A model generated the notes under the pieces. The model searched no databases. It saw nothing but the letters and a program-made list of their open reading frames with translations, and was not told the DNA's origin. Of a stretch of DNA of 28,864 nt, positions 17,344-24,949 are shown in pieces; the stretch's first letter is position 1, and every line of letters starts with the position of its first letter. The position numbers and the translations under genes were made by a program. Source of the DNA: an uncultured Oscillospiraceae bacterium (lineage in GTDB: Bacteria; Bacillota; Clostridia; Oscillospirales; Oscillospiraceae); NCBI GenBank assembly GCA_948616425.1, contig CAPGBJ010000011.1, forward strand, positions 1 through 28,864, written 5' to 3'.

Positions 17344-18660
17344 CTATTCATACCGGGCGTTGATATTGGTGGTGATGTCTTTCACAATTTCTGCCTTTTC
17401 CGGGTCGGTCTTCACCAGGTCTTCAATGCGGTTCAGAGCGTTGAGGACGGTGCTGTGGTCTCGTCCGTTGAACTCCTGACCGATCTCCTTTAGAGACAAG
17501 TTCGTCATGCGCCGAATCTGGTAGATGGCGATCTGTCGGGCCAGGGAGATGTCCTTCGAGCGGCCCTGGCCCCGGAGAATGGAGGGTTCAATGTTATAAA
17601 ATTTGCAGACTTCTTCAATAATGACGTCAGCGGTGGGGAGGATGTCTGATTTTTCTTTGAAGATATCCTTCACCGCCCGAATAACGGTGTTTTTGTCTAC
17701 CGTATCGCCGTTTAAGTCCTGGAAGGCCATGATCTTATTCACGGTGCCCTCAATCTGCCGCACATTGGCGGTAATATTTTCAGCGATAAGCTGGATAATG
17801 TAGTCAGGCAGGTCCATACCCATGCGGATGGATTTGTTTTTGATGATTGCCATGCGGGTTTCATAGTCTGGCGGGATGATATCCGCCAGCAGACCCCATT
17901 CAAAACGAGTTTTAAGGCGGTCCTCCAGTCGGAGCATCTCCTTTGGGGGGCGGTCTGAGGTGAAGACGATTTGTTTTTTCAGCTCATACAGGGTGTTAAA
18001 GGTGTGAAACATCTCCTCTTGGGTGGAGTCCCGCCCGGCGATGAACTGCACATCGTCCATCAGAAATACGTCGGCGCCCCGGTATTTCTCCCGGAATTCC
18101 TGGTTACGGCCCTCTCGAATGGCGGTAACAAGCTCATTGGTAAAGGCGTCTCCCTTGATGTAGATGATTTTATATTCTGGGTGGTTGATGTGGATGGTGT
18201 GGGCAATGGCGTAGAGCAAGTGGGTTTTGCCCAGGCCGGATTCACCAAAAATAAATAGGGGATTGTAGCTCTCACCTGGGTTGTCGGCCACCTTTCGAGC
18301 GGCGGCGTGGGCAAATTTATTGGAGGCTCCCACAACGAAGCGGTCAAAGGTGTACTCCTCAGTGCCGGGGAGAAAAGAAGCTGGCTTAGCCTTCTCTTGA
18401 AAGGAGGACAGTTCCCCCTCTGTGAGGACGACTACCTGAAAGTCGGCAGAGAACAGCTCGTGGAGGGCGTTTTGGATGGGGACGATATAGCGGGCTGCAA
18501 TGATCTCCTGTTTGAATTTGGTGGGGGTGTACAGAATAAAGCGGCTCTCCTCCAGACAGACGGCCGCAGCGTCATCAAACCAGGTGTTCAGGGTGGTGGC
18601 GGTCATCTCCGAGCCCATCAAAACCTTTACTTTTTCCCACACTTCTGCGGCTGGGTTCAT
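17344..18660 (-). CDS. dnaA: Chromosomal replication initiator DnaA
   Basis: 438-aa AAA+ initiator that binds DnaA boxes and melts oriC. Domain I is about 1-80 (AEVWEKVKVLMG...TLNTWFDD) and domain II a short linker (81-103). Domain III has Walker A GESGLGKT (139-146), Walker B VFLMDD and the sensor segment. Domain IV ends with the DNA-binding signature GRDHSTVLNALNRIE. The start at 18660 (MNPAAEVWEKV) has an AAGGAGG site; a seven-codon longer frame does not. It is driven by a promoter flanked by DnaA boxes, implying autoregulation. The stop lies next to the oriC boxes. Confidence 0.97.
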   Translation of the reverse strand: MNPAAEVWEKVKVLMGSEMTATTLNTWFDDAAAVCLEESRFILYTPTKFKQEIIAARYIVPIQNALHELFSADFQVVVLTEGELSSFQEKAKPASFLPGTEEYTFDRFVVGASNKFAHAAARKVADNPGESYNPLFIFGESGLGKTHLLYAIAHTIHINHPEYKIIYIKGDAFTNELVTAIREGRNQEFREKYRGADVFLMDDVQFIAGRDSTQEEMFHTFNTLYELKKQIVFTSDRPPKEMLRLEDRLKTRFEWGLLADIIPPDYETRMAIIKNKSIRMGMDLPDYIIQLIAENITANVRQIEGTVNKIMAFQDLNGDTVDKNTVIRAVKDIFKEKSDILPTADVIIEEVCKFYNIEPSILRGQGRSKDISLARQIAIYQIRRMTNLSLKEIGQEFNGRDHSTVLNALNRIEDLVKTDPEKAEIVKDITTNINARYE

Positions 18661-18749
18661 GGCGATCCTCCTTTTCCGCATCCGACAGCGGCGCAGACTT
18701 TTAAAGCGCCCTCCCTGTACCGACAGAGAAGGCGGCTGAAATCATATAA

Positions 18750-18805
18750 TTTTCCACACCTTACATTATACCAAAAATTCGGAGAGACAGCAAGGTTTTT
18801 CCACA
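18750..18805 (-). promoter_or_regulatory. dnaA promoter flanked by two DnaA boxes
   Basis: On the minus strand TTGCTG (18793-18788) and TATAAT (18770-18765) are 17 bases apart. A DnaA box TTTTCCACA lies at 18797-18805, touching the -35, and another at 18750-18758, at the expected transcription start. DnaA bound to either would block polymerase: classical autoregulation. The rest of 18806-19034 is AT-rich spacer with no gene or other motif I can support. Confidence 0.75.
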
Positions 18806-19034
18806 TTTTTATTTTATGATTCCCGATTTTTGATGGGCCATTTTGGTTTTTCTCTCATTTGAAATTGAGATCTGCTGAGGAAAAAACGCCGCGCTCACTT
18901 TGTGAAACGGGCCTTGATTTATTTGAGATATCCAGGGCTGCCACAGAACTTGTGTGTTTCCTAAAAAATGGATACAAGATATGGAAAATGGGCGCTTATC
19001 TGTAAAAAAATATGTATCATCTCGAAAAAGAAGG

Positions 19035-19064
19035 TTGACATGTGCCGTATTGATCTATTATAAT
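19035..19064 (+). promoter_or_regulatory. Consensus promoter for rpmH
   Basis: Perfect TTGACA (19035-19040) and TATAAT (19059-19064), 18 bases apart, as expected for a highly expressed ribosomal protein operon. The predicted leader before rpmH is about 150 nt. Confidence 0.85.
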
Positions 19065-19093
19065 AATGGGCGTATCTTTTGGAGAGGGAAATC

Positions 19094-19207
19094 ATGTTCT
19101 CTTCTCAAAAGGGAGGCCGCCAGAGAAAAAGCGGTCCGAATGTGCAGACCGCAGCTCTTTTCGAGGGGCTGTTGTTGGGCCGGAAAAGCCGGCTTGAGAT
19201 CAAATGA
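19094..19207 (+). CDS. Possible 37-codon leader ORF upstream of rpmH
   Basis: ATG 19094 follows a GGAGAGGG stretch and opens a 37-codon frame beginning MFSSQKGGRQRKSG and ending RKSRLEIK. Its TGA overlaps the ribosome-binding site of rpmH (TGAGGAGG), a layout suited to translational coupling. The frame covers a GCGGTC/GACCGC hairpin (about 19131-19152). No family resemblance. It could be chance, since the leader must be GC-rich and open over only 114 nt, but the position and strong promoter make it worth listing. Confidence 0.3.
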   Translation: MFSSQKGGRQRKSGPNVQTAALFEGLLLGRKSRLEIK

Positions 19208-19220
19208 GGAGGTGTCCCCC

Positions 19221-19355
19221 ATGCTTCGTACCTATCAGCCCAAAAAGCGCCAGCGCTCTAAGGAGCACGGCTTCCGCAAGCGTATGGCGACCCGTAACGG
19301 CCGCAAGGTGCTGGCCCGCCGCCGCGCCAAGGGCCGCGCCCGTCTGACTCACTGA
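19221..19355 (+). CDS. rpmH: 50S ribosomal protein L34
   Basis: 44-aa highly basic ribosomal protein of the large subunit, starting MLRTYQPKKRQRSKEHGFRK and ending RAKGRARLTH. Length and sequence are canonical. AGGAGG lies about 8 nt before the ATG. First gene of the rpmH-rnpA-yidD-yidC-khpB block, divergent from dnaA, with a perfect sigma-A promoter. A longer upstream in-frame extension has no similarity. Confidence 0.97.
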   Translation: MLRTYQPKKRQRSKEHGFRKRMATRNGRKVLARRRAKGRARLTH

Positions 19356-19358
19356 TGA

Positions 19359-19388
19359 GGGCGGGGCGATTAGCCGCCCGCTTTCTCC
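19359..19388 (+). terminator. Possible attenuator hairpin after rpmH
   Basis: GGGCGG (19359-19364) and CCGCCC (19374-19379) pair over a 9-nt loop, followed by GCTTTCTCC. It could lower expression of rnpA relative to L34. The remaining spacer up to 19516 holds a CATAGAG/CTCTATG inverted repeat and a GGCG...CGCC hairpin but no clear promoter. Confidence 0.35.
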
Positions 19389-19516
19389 AGTGCGTCAGGG
19401 CCGGATCTTTCATAGAGACGGAAAAGAGGACACAGTCGACATAGTGCACACAGACAGGGGCGTGGGAGGAATTCCCCCGCCCTCTATGTGTATATGCGCT
19501 TTTTATGGAGGACAGC

Positions 19517-19960
19517 ATGAGATATACCGTCGCTTTAAAAAAGAATCATGAGTTTCGCCGGCTGTATCACAGAGGAAAAAGTGCTGTCTCCCCTTATTTC
19601 GTCGTCTACTGTAGAAGAACCGGCCAACCAGTCAATCGACTGGGCATCACCACCGGATTGAAGCTGGGCAACGCGGTGAAGCGCAATCGCGCCCGCCGCC
19701 GCATCAGGGAGTTGTACCGCACCCATGAGCAGGAGCTGCTTACCGGGTGGGATATTGTCATGGTGGCCCGTACCCGGGTCATTTATGGGCGATATCGCGA
19801 TTTGGAGTGCAGTTTTGCTCAACTGATGAAAAAGTTGGGTCTCATTGTGCCGAAGGGTGCGGCAAATGATTCCCCAGGGAGACAGGCCGGCAGAAGATCC
19901 GGTCGCCGTGAAACAGATGAGGCGGGTCTCTCTGCCCCGAAAGGGGACAGGCCCCAGTGA
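19517..19960 (+). CDS. rnpA: Ribonuclease P protein component
   Basis: 147-aa basic protein that binds RNase P RNA and helps mature tRNA 5' ends. The core (1-110) is canonical: YTVALKKNHEFRRLYHRGKS and the RNR motif GLKLGNAVKRNRARRRIREL. After about residue 115 there is an extra 30-residue Gly/Arg-rich tail (PGRQAGRRSGRRETDEAG...), longer than in most relatives. The start at 19517 is chosen for GGAGG 5 nt upstream; another in-frame ATG lies four codons earlier. Its stop overlaps the GTG start of yidD, indicating coupling. Confidence 0.95.
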   Translation: MRYTVALKKNHEFRRLYHRGKSAVSPYFVVYCRRTGQPVNRLGITTGLKLGNAVKRNRARRRIRELYRTHEQELLTGWDIVMVARTRVIYGRYRDLECSFAQLMKKLGLIVPKGAANDSPGRQAGRRSGRRETDEAGLSAPKGDRPQ

Positions 19961-20175
19961 AAGGACTTTTGTTGTCTCTGATCCGATTTTATCGGCGCAA
20001 CCTCTCGCCCCTGCGCCCCCCTTGTTGCCGCTTTATTCCCACCTGCTCAGAGTACGCTTTGGAGGCGGTGGAGAAATATGGCGCTTTAAAGGGGGGATGG
20101 CTGGCGCTGCGGCGAATTCTGCGGTGCCACCCCTTCCATCGGCAGAGGTCCATTCAGTACGACCCAGTGCCATAG
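19957..20175 (+). CDS. yidD: Membrane protein insertion efficiency factor YidD
   Basis: 72-aa member of the YidD family, a small protein that associates with the inner face of the membrane and helps YidC-dependent insertion. The conserved core is LSPLRPPCCRFIPTCSEYAL with three cysteines, then GWLALRRILRCHPFH. It starts with GTG and overlaps the rnpA stop (GTGA). yidC follows after 67 nt that contain the hairpin CCCAA GAG TTGGG (20183-20195). Standard order and size. Confidence 0.95.
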   Translation: MKGLLLSLIRFYRRNLSPLRPPCCRFIPTCSEYALEAVEKYGALKGGWLALRRILRCHPFHRQRSIQYDPVP

Positions 20176-20242
20176 CCGAATTCCCAAGAGTTGGGAGAGG
20201 CGGAACTCTGCCAGAACCTAAAAATATGCGGAGGTAACTTTA

Positions 20243-21781
20243 GTGGGTATTATTTTACAACCCTTTGCCCTGCTGCTGCTGTTTTTCTATAACCTGTTTA
20301 ACAGCTACGGCATTGCGCTGATCTTGTTTGCCATTGTCATCAAGCTCATTCTCTTCCCCGTCACCCTGAAGAGTAAAAAGAGCATGATTCAGACCACTAT
20401 GCTCTCGGGAAAAATGCAGCAGCTGCAAAAGCAGTATGGCAAGGACAGGGAGCGTTATAATCTGGAGGTCCAGAAGCTCTATGAGCGGGAGAAGGTCAAC
20501 CCCATGGGGGGCTGTCTCTGGTCCCTGGTGCCTATGATTGTACTGATCGCCCTGTACGGTATTATTCGGGAACCCCTGACCTATTTCATGCACCTGACCG
20601 GGGAACAGATTCAGGTGCTGGCTGCCCAGCTGGACTGGGAGACGCTGGCCGTGGCCAACGGCTGGGTGTCTCAGGACGCGATGAACAAGCTTTCTGAGAA
20701 AATTGCCGAGAGCGTCTCCAATGGGGAACTGCAGGTGTTTTTAGATGGCCTGTGGAAAGACAAGAACGGCGGGATTACCGGTCTGTTCCAGAACGGCTCA
20801 TTTAACCAGATGTATCTTCTCTCACAGATTACCAGTGAGAATCTGTCCACCCTTCAGGGCGCCATTAACGCCCAGTTTGCCGGGGCGGGCGACGGTCTGT
20901 TTATACTGGACTTCAACTTCCTGGGGATCAATCTTTCTGAAATTCCTACCCCTATGTTCTGGAAAAGAGGCCTGGGCTGGGACTCTATCGGCCTGTTCCT
21001 TCTGCCCATCGTGTCTGTTGTGGTGTCCTTCCTGTCCATGAAGGTGACCATGGCCACCAACCAGATGAACAGCCGGACTGAGAACAGTCAGGTGGACAAG
21101 ACCAACAAGATGATGATGTGGACCATGCCTCTCATGTCCCTGTGGATTGGCTTTACCATCCCTGCCGGCCTGTCTGTCTACTGGATTGCCCAATATTTTG
21201 TCACCATGGCGCAGGAGGTCATCTGTGGCAAGATGTTGAAGAAGGACTACGAGGCCGCCCGAGAGGCCGCCGCTAAGCGGGAGGCTGAGGAGAAGGAAGA
21301 GGAGAAGCGCCGCAAGGAGCAGGCCCGTCTGGAGCGGCAGCGCCGGATTGAAGAGGAGAAGAAGAACCGCGGCAAGAAGAAACCCGGTCAAAAAAAGCCG
21401 GGTGAACCAGAGCAGGAGGGCGTGAACAAGGCGGACAGCCGAGAGGGTCTGCGGGCCTATGCCCGAGGTCGGGCCTACATTCCCAATCGCTACGGCGGTG
21501 TGACCCCCTACACCGATCCCAATCAGCTCTTCCACGCGTTGGAGGAGGCAGAGTCCGCTAAGAAAGGTAAGAAAAAAGGCAAGGCTGCCAAAGTGGAACA
21601 ACAGGAGGAGTCTAAACCTGAAAATACCCAGGCGCCAGAGGTTCCTGAATTGATTGCTCCTGTCCAGACGGAGGAGATCTCTCCCCTTCAAACACAGACC
21701 GCCGAGCAGACCGAAGAGGTGGAAATCGAGGTGGAAGAGATTGAGGTCGAAGTGGACGAGGATGAAAATAAGGAGGGCTGA
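20243..21781 (+). CDS. yidC: Membrane protein insertase YidC
   Basis: 512-aa YidC/Oxa1 insertase. The first membrane helix (about 5-30) leads into VIKLILFPVTLKSKKSM. Lys34 stands where E. coli YidC has the groove arginine Arg366, so the positive charge is kept. The coiled-coil hairpin ends in VNPMGGCLWSLVPM. A long extracytoplasmic loop (about 120-245) precedes the helices near 250-275 and 295-330. From about 335 a highly charged tail (AAAKREAEEKEEEKRRKEQARLE...) of about 175 residues extends into the cytoplasm, long for the family and probably ribosome-facing. No lipobox, unlike Bacillus SpoIIIJ. It starts at GTG with GGAGG 8 nt upstream. khpB follows after 3 nt. Confidence 0.94.
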   Translation: MGIILQPFALLLLFFYNLFNSYGIALILFAIVIKLILFPVTLKSKKSMIQTTMLSGKMQQLQKQYGKDRERYNLEVQKLYEREKVNPMGGCLWSLVPMIVLIALYGIIREPLTYFMHLTGEQIQVLAAQLDWETLAVANGWVSQDAMNKLSEKIAESVSNGELQVFLDGLWKDKNGGITGLFQNGSFNQMYLLSQITSENLSTLQGAINAQFAGAGDGLFILDFNFLGINLSEIPTPMFWKRGLGWDSIGLFLLPIVSVVVSFLSMKVTMATNQMNSRTENSQVDKTNKMMMWTMPLMSLWIGFTIPAGLSVYWIAQYFVTMAQEVICGKMLKKDYEAAREAAAKREAEEKEEEKRRKEQARLERQRRIEEEKKNRGKKKPGQKKPGEPEQEGVNKADSREGLRAYARGRAYIPNRYGGVTPYTDPNQLFHALEEAESAKKGKKKGKAAKVEQQEESKPENTQAPEVPELIAPVQTEEISPLQTQTAEQTEEVEIEVEEIEVEVDEDENKEG

Positions 21782-21784
21782 GTA

Positions 21785-22804
21785 ATGTTAAAGTGGATTG
21801 AGACCACCGGGCGCTCCGAGGAGGACGCCATTACTGCCGCCCTGTTCCAGCTAGGTCTGGACCGGGATGATGTTTCTGTAGAAGTAATTGAGCGGGCCAA
21901 ATCCGGTTTTTTGGGGTTTGGCAGCAACCCAGCCAAGGTGAGGGTGAGTTATGAGGAGGTGGACGGGGTGGCCCGGCCCATCTCCGACGGGATCTCTGCG
22001 GAGGGAGATGAACCTAAGACACAGAACGCTGTCCCCGTCTCTGGGCCAGTTCAGGAGGAGACGGTCCTCCCCGCCCCCAGACAGAAGGCGAAGGCGGAGC
22101 CCCCTGTGCCTAAGCCCAGCCCTGTAGAGGAGCAGACCCCTGCCGCACCGGCTGCGGTGGAGACAATTTTAGCTGCCAAACCGGGTATGACCCCGGTGAA
22201 AAAGAGCCAGCCTCGGCCTGAGCGCCGGGAACAGCCCCGCCGCCCACGGCAGGAGAACCGGCTGCGCGAGGGAGATGAAATTCTGATTGGGAGCACTCCT
22301 GGGCCCAGCAAGCCGGTTCAGCTGACTCCCGCGGACCCGGCAGATGAGAAGGCGGGCCAGATTCGTACCTTCCTCACCGGCCTGATGACCCACCTCCAGG
22401 TGGAGGCCTCCCCTGAAATCTTTGTCACTGACGAGGGCAATTATAAGGTGGTTTTACAGGGCAAGGATCTGGGCGCCATTATCGGCCGTCGAGGCGAGAC
22501 TTTGGACGCCATACAGCAGCTGACCAGCTACAGTGTCAACCGCAGCCAGTCCAAGCGGGTGCGCATCCATGTGGACGCCGAGGGCTACCGGGCCAAACGG
22601 GAGGAATCCCTTCAGCGCCTGGCTCTGAAGGTGGCGGGCAAGGTGGTCAAGTACCGAAAGAATATGACCTTGGAACCCATGAACGCCTATGAGCGCCATG
22701 TGATCCATACCGCACTTCAGGACTATAAGGGCGTTACTACCTACTCCACTGGCGTAGAACCCAACCGCCGTACCGTGGTGGCCTACGCACCCCATCAGAG
22801 ATAG
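21785..22804 (+). CDS. khpB: RNA-binding protein KhpB/Jag
   Basis: 339-aa protein with three parts: Jag-N domain (1-55, WIETTGRSEEDAITAALFQL... SGFLGFGSNPAKVRV), a Pro/Glu-rich linker (about 60-185), then KH (about 190-270, with GRRGETLD as the GxxG loop) and R3H (RHVIH at 304-308) domains. It binds RNA and, with KhpA, affects cell division and elongation in other Firmicutes. The AAGGAGGG site lies inside the end of yidC, implying translational coupling. In many Firmicutes mnmE, mnmG and rsmG follow; here a terminator and an unrelated lipoprotein follow instead. Confidence 0.92.
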   Translation: MLKWIETTGRSEEDAITAALFQLGLDRDDVSVEVIERAKSGFLGFGSNPAKVRVSYEEVDGVARPISDGISAEGDEPKTQNAVPVSGPVQEETVLPAPRQKAKAEPPVPKPSPVEEQTPAAPAAVETILAAKPGMTPVKKSQPRPERREQPRRPRQENRLREGDEILIGSTPGPSKPVQLTPADPADEKAGQIRTFLTGLMTHLQVEASPEIFVTDEGNYKVVLQGKDLGAIIGRRGETLDAIQQLTSYSVNRSQSKRVRIHVDAEGYRAKREESLQRLALKVAGKVVKYRKNMTLEPMNAYERHVIHTALQDYKGVTTYSTGVEPNRRTVVAYAPHQR

Positions 22805-22810
22805 CCTTTA

Positions 22811-22842
22811 GGCGGAAAGGGAAACCTTTCCGCCTCTTCTTC
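22811..22842 (+). terminator. Terminator after khpB
   Basis: GGCGGAAAGG GAAA CCTTTCCGCC, a perfect 10-bp stem, followed by TCTTCTTC. Closes the rpmH-khpB transcript. Confidence 0.75.
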
Positions 22843-22948
22843 AGAAAATTCAGTATACTGTGGATGTGTGGACTGATCTATTTTGCATAAATCCCGGTGT
22901 TGTTGCGGAATAATATCGTTTCTCTGGGATTACTGGCGGAATCTGTCC

Positions 22949-22977
22949 TTGCCAACCTCATCTTCCTGTGATATGAT
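22949..22977 (+). promoter_or_regulatory. Promoter for the PrsA-like gene
   Basis: TTGCCA (22949-22954) and TATGAT (22972-22977), 17 bases apart. The leader to 23100 is about 115 nt and can fold (CTGCC with GGCAG, CCGGTACCG), but matches no riboswitch I recognise. Nothing else is seen in 22843-22948. Confidence 0.65.
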
Positions 22978-23099
22978 AACTGCCTACCCTCCATCGGCAG
23001 AGGAAGGCAGGGCCGGTACCGTCCGGTTTTATTCTGAAAGATCCAGTCTTCTTTTGCCGACGAATTCTACAATTTTCTCAGCAAGAAAGGAAACACTGT

Positions 23100-24314
23100 A
23101 TGAAAAATTTGAAGCGATTCGGAGCTCTGGCCCTGGCCCTTATGTTGGCTCTCTCCGCTCTGACCGGCTGTGGACAGAAGGGACCCGGCAGCAGCAGCTC
23201 CACTGGCTCCTCCTCGGGGTCCGGGTCAGGGAGTGAAGATTTATCCCAGACGGCGCCAATGGATCTGTCTGAAGTGACCGATCCCTACTTGGCCGCGGCT
23301 GGAATATCGGGGGACACTGTGGTGGCCCGGCTGGGCGGGGAGGATATCTTCGCCGCGGAGCTGCTCTACTGGCTGAACCGGAACACAAAGACCTATCTGG
23401 ACCAGTTTGGCGGCATGGTCGATACGCCGCCCTGGACGGCAGAGTTGGACACTGGCGTCACGGTGGCCGACCAGATGAAGGAGGGCGCTATGGATGCGGC
23501 CCTCTTTTACCGCAGTCTGTATCAGCTGGGGAAGGGAGAAAATTTGACCCCCGATGCCTCGGCTGCCTCCACTGTGGACAAGGAATATACTGATCTGATG
23601 CTTCAGATGGGGGACGAGTCCGTAGTGCAGCACATGTACTGGGCACAGATGCTGTCTCGGGAACTGTTGGTCTACCTCAACGAGTGCTTTGACCTTTATA
23701 GTCAGCTCCAGCAGCTGTACTATGGTGAGGACAGTGAATCATACCCCACCGACGCCGAGGTGATGTCCTGGTTGGACCAGGGGGGATACTTCCGGGTGAA
23801 ACACATCCTGCTGATGACGATAGATCAGGTGACCAACGATCCCTTGGACGAGGCTGTGATCGCGGAGAAAAAGGCGACCGCAGAAGATCTCTTGGCGCAG
23901 CTGCGGGCGGCGGAAGACCCCATCTCTCTCTTTGACCAGCTGATGAAGGAGTACAGCGAAGACGGCGGGTTGGCCACAAATCCTGATGGCTATATTTTCA
24001 ATGCTGAGGACTCCCTGGTTGGGGGCTTCCGGGAGGCCACCCTGGAGCTGTCAGTGGGGGAGATCTCAGACGTGGTGGAGACCGATTATGGATTTCATAT
24101 TATGCTGCGCCTGCCCATCGACCCTGCGGACTACCGAAGCAGCGTGATCGGCCAGGGAATGGAGGAGCGGTGCAGGCAGTGGCAGGAGGAGAAGGGCGTA
24201 GAAAAAACAGCGGCCTATGATCAGATTGACCCCGCTGCTTTCTGGACCAAGTTGACATCTCTGCAGTCTACCGTTCAGGCCGAGATACAGGCGGCCAGCA
24301 GTAAGAATGGATAG
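23100..24314 (+). CDS. PrsA-like foldase lipoprotein (parvulin PPIase)
   Basis: 404-aa lipoprotein with signal peptide and lipobox SALTGC (Cys24), a Ser/Gly-rich spacer (30-46), a SurA/PrsA-type helical chaperone part (about 65-225) and a parvulin peptidyl-prolyl isomerase domain (231-338). The latter shows FRVKHILLM, YSEDGGLATNPDGYIF, LSVGEISDVVETDYGFHIML. It acts outside the membrane to fold exported proteins. AAAGGA lies about 8 nt before the ATG. Monocistronic, between its own promoter and a strong terminator. The gene symbol is left empty because Clostridia carry several such foldases. Confidence 0.9.
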   Translation: MKNLKRFGALALALMLALSALTGCGQKGPGSSSSTGSSSGSGSGSEDLSQTAPMDLSEVTDPYLAAAGISGDTVVARLGGEDIFAAELLYWLNRNTKTYLDQFGGMVDTPPWTAELDTGVTVADQMKEGAMDAALFYRSLYQLGKGENLTPDASAASTVDKEYTDLMLQMGDESVVQHMYWAQMLSRELLVYLNECFDLYSQLQQLYYGEDSESYPTDAEVMSWLDQGGYFRVKHILLMTIDQVTNDPLDEAVIAEKKATAEDLLAQLRAAEDPISLFDQLMKEYSEDGGLATNPDGYIFNAEDSLVGGFREATLELSVGEISDVVETDYGFHIMLRLPIDPADYRSSVIGQGMEERCRQWQEEKGVEKTAAYDQIDPAAFWTKLTSLQSTVQAEIQAASSKNG

Positions 24315-24329
24315 AGGAAGAGCTGACAG

Positions 24330-24354
24330 GCGCCCCGTCAGGGGCGCTTTTTTG
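24330..24354 (+). terminator. Terminator after the PrsA-like gene
   Basis: GCGCCCC GTCA GGGGCGC followed by TTTTTTG: a typical strong intrinsic terminator. Confidence 0.9.
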
Positions 24355-24363
24355 TTTGTGCAA

Positions 24364-24392
24364 TTGACGAAGCTGGATTAAACTGTTATGAT
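24364..24392 (+). promoter_or_regulatory. Promoter for the XRE/secreted protein pair
   Basis: TTGACG (24364-24369) and TATGAT (24387-24392), 17 bases apart, giving a leader of about 70 nt before ATG 24468. Confidence 0.65.
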
Positions 24393-24467
24393 GAATTGAC
24401 GCCTTTTTTCGACAAAATTTGCCATTGTAAACATATATTGGTAGTCCTTTTTGGGAGGTGTGATAGA

Positions 24468-24926
24468 ATGAAACTCAAGTATAGACTCCGGGATATGAGA
24501 ACTGAACGAGGTTTGTCCCAGGAAGCCCTGGCGGAATGCTTGAATGTATCTCGCCAGACCGTCTCCAAGTGGGAAACTGGCGCTGTCTATCCTTCAGCTG
24601 AACATCTGGCCCACCTGAGCGAGGTGTTTCACGTACCTGTGGATGCCATTTTGAAGGATGACTGGGTCCCGCCGAAGGAACCAGAAGTTCAGTTTGTGGA
24701 AGTTCAAGTTCCTGTAGAGGTCCCGATTCCTGTGGAAATTCCGGCCTCTAAAATCAGACGGCGTCGCTTGGCAATTGTGCTGGTCATGCTTGCTTTGGCG
24801 ACGGGAATCGCTGTTGGTATGTCGTCCTTCCTGAATCGTCCTAACGAGTCTACTTCCATTGAGGAGTTAGAAAGTGAGGCGATAGGGGTTCAAACAGAGA
24901 TACTTGACACTATTCCCTTAAACTAA
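24468..24926 (+). CDS. XRE-family regulator with membrane anchor
   Basis: 152-aa protein. Residues 5-60 are a Cro/C1-type helix-turn-helix (LRDMRTERGLSQEALAECLN, then VSRQTVSKWETGAVYPS). A stretch of alternating Val/Pro/Glu (VEVQVPVEVPIPVEIP, about 77-92) forms an extended stalk, followed by a basic RRRR cluster and one membrane helix (101-120). A 30-residue acidic outer tail ends the protein. This suggests a DNA-binding sensor tethered to the membrane with a small external part. The start at 24468 is chosen for the GGGAGG site; an upstream in-frame ATG lacks one. It has its own promoter and is followed 23 nt later by a secreted protein, its likely partner or target. DNA target unknown. Confidence 0.8.
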   Translation: MKLKYRLRDMRTERGLSQEALAECLNVSRQTVSKWETGAVYPSAEHLAHLSEVFHVPVDAILKDDWVPPKEPEVQFVEVQVPVEVPIPVEIPASKIRRRRLAIVLVMLALATGIAVGMSSFLNRPNESTSIEELESEAIGVQTEILDTIPLN

Positions 24927-24949
24927 TTTTTTGAAAGGATGTTATTCCA

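Noticed and set aside
18954..19355. 133-codon frame ending in the rpmH sequence
   Set aside because: The upstream 89 codons run through the rpmH promoter. L34 is always about 44 residues and its own ATG has a strong ribosome site.
22978..23099. Riboswitch in the leader of the PrsA-like gene
   Set aside because: Some pairing is possible but it fits no known riboswitch core, and foldase genes are not usual targets.
22883..23236. 117-codon ORF ahead of the PrsA-like gene
   Set aside because: Overlaps the promoter, leader and signal-peptide region of the foldase gene in another frame. No motif or ribosome site.
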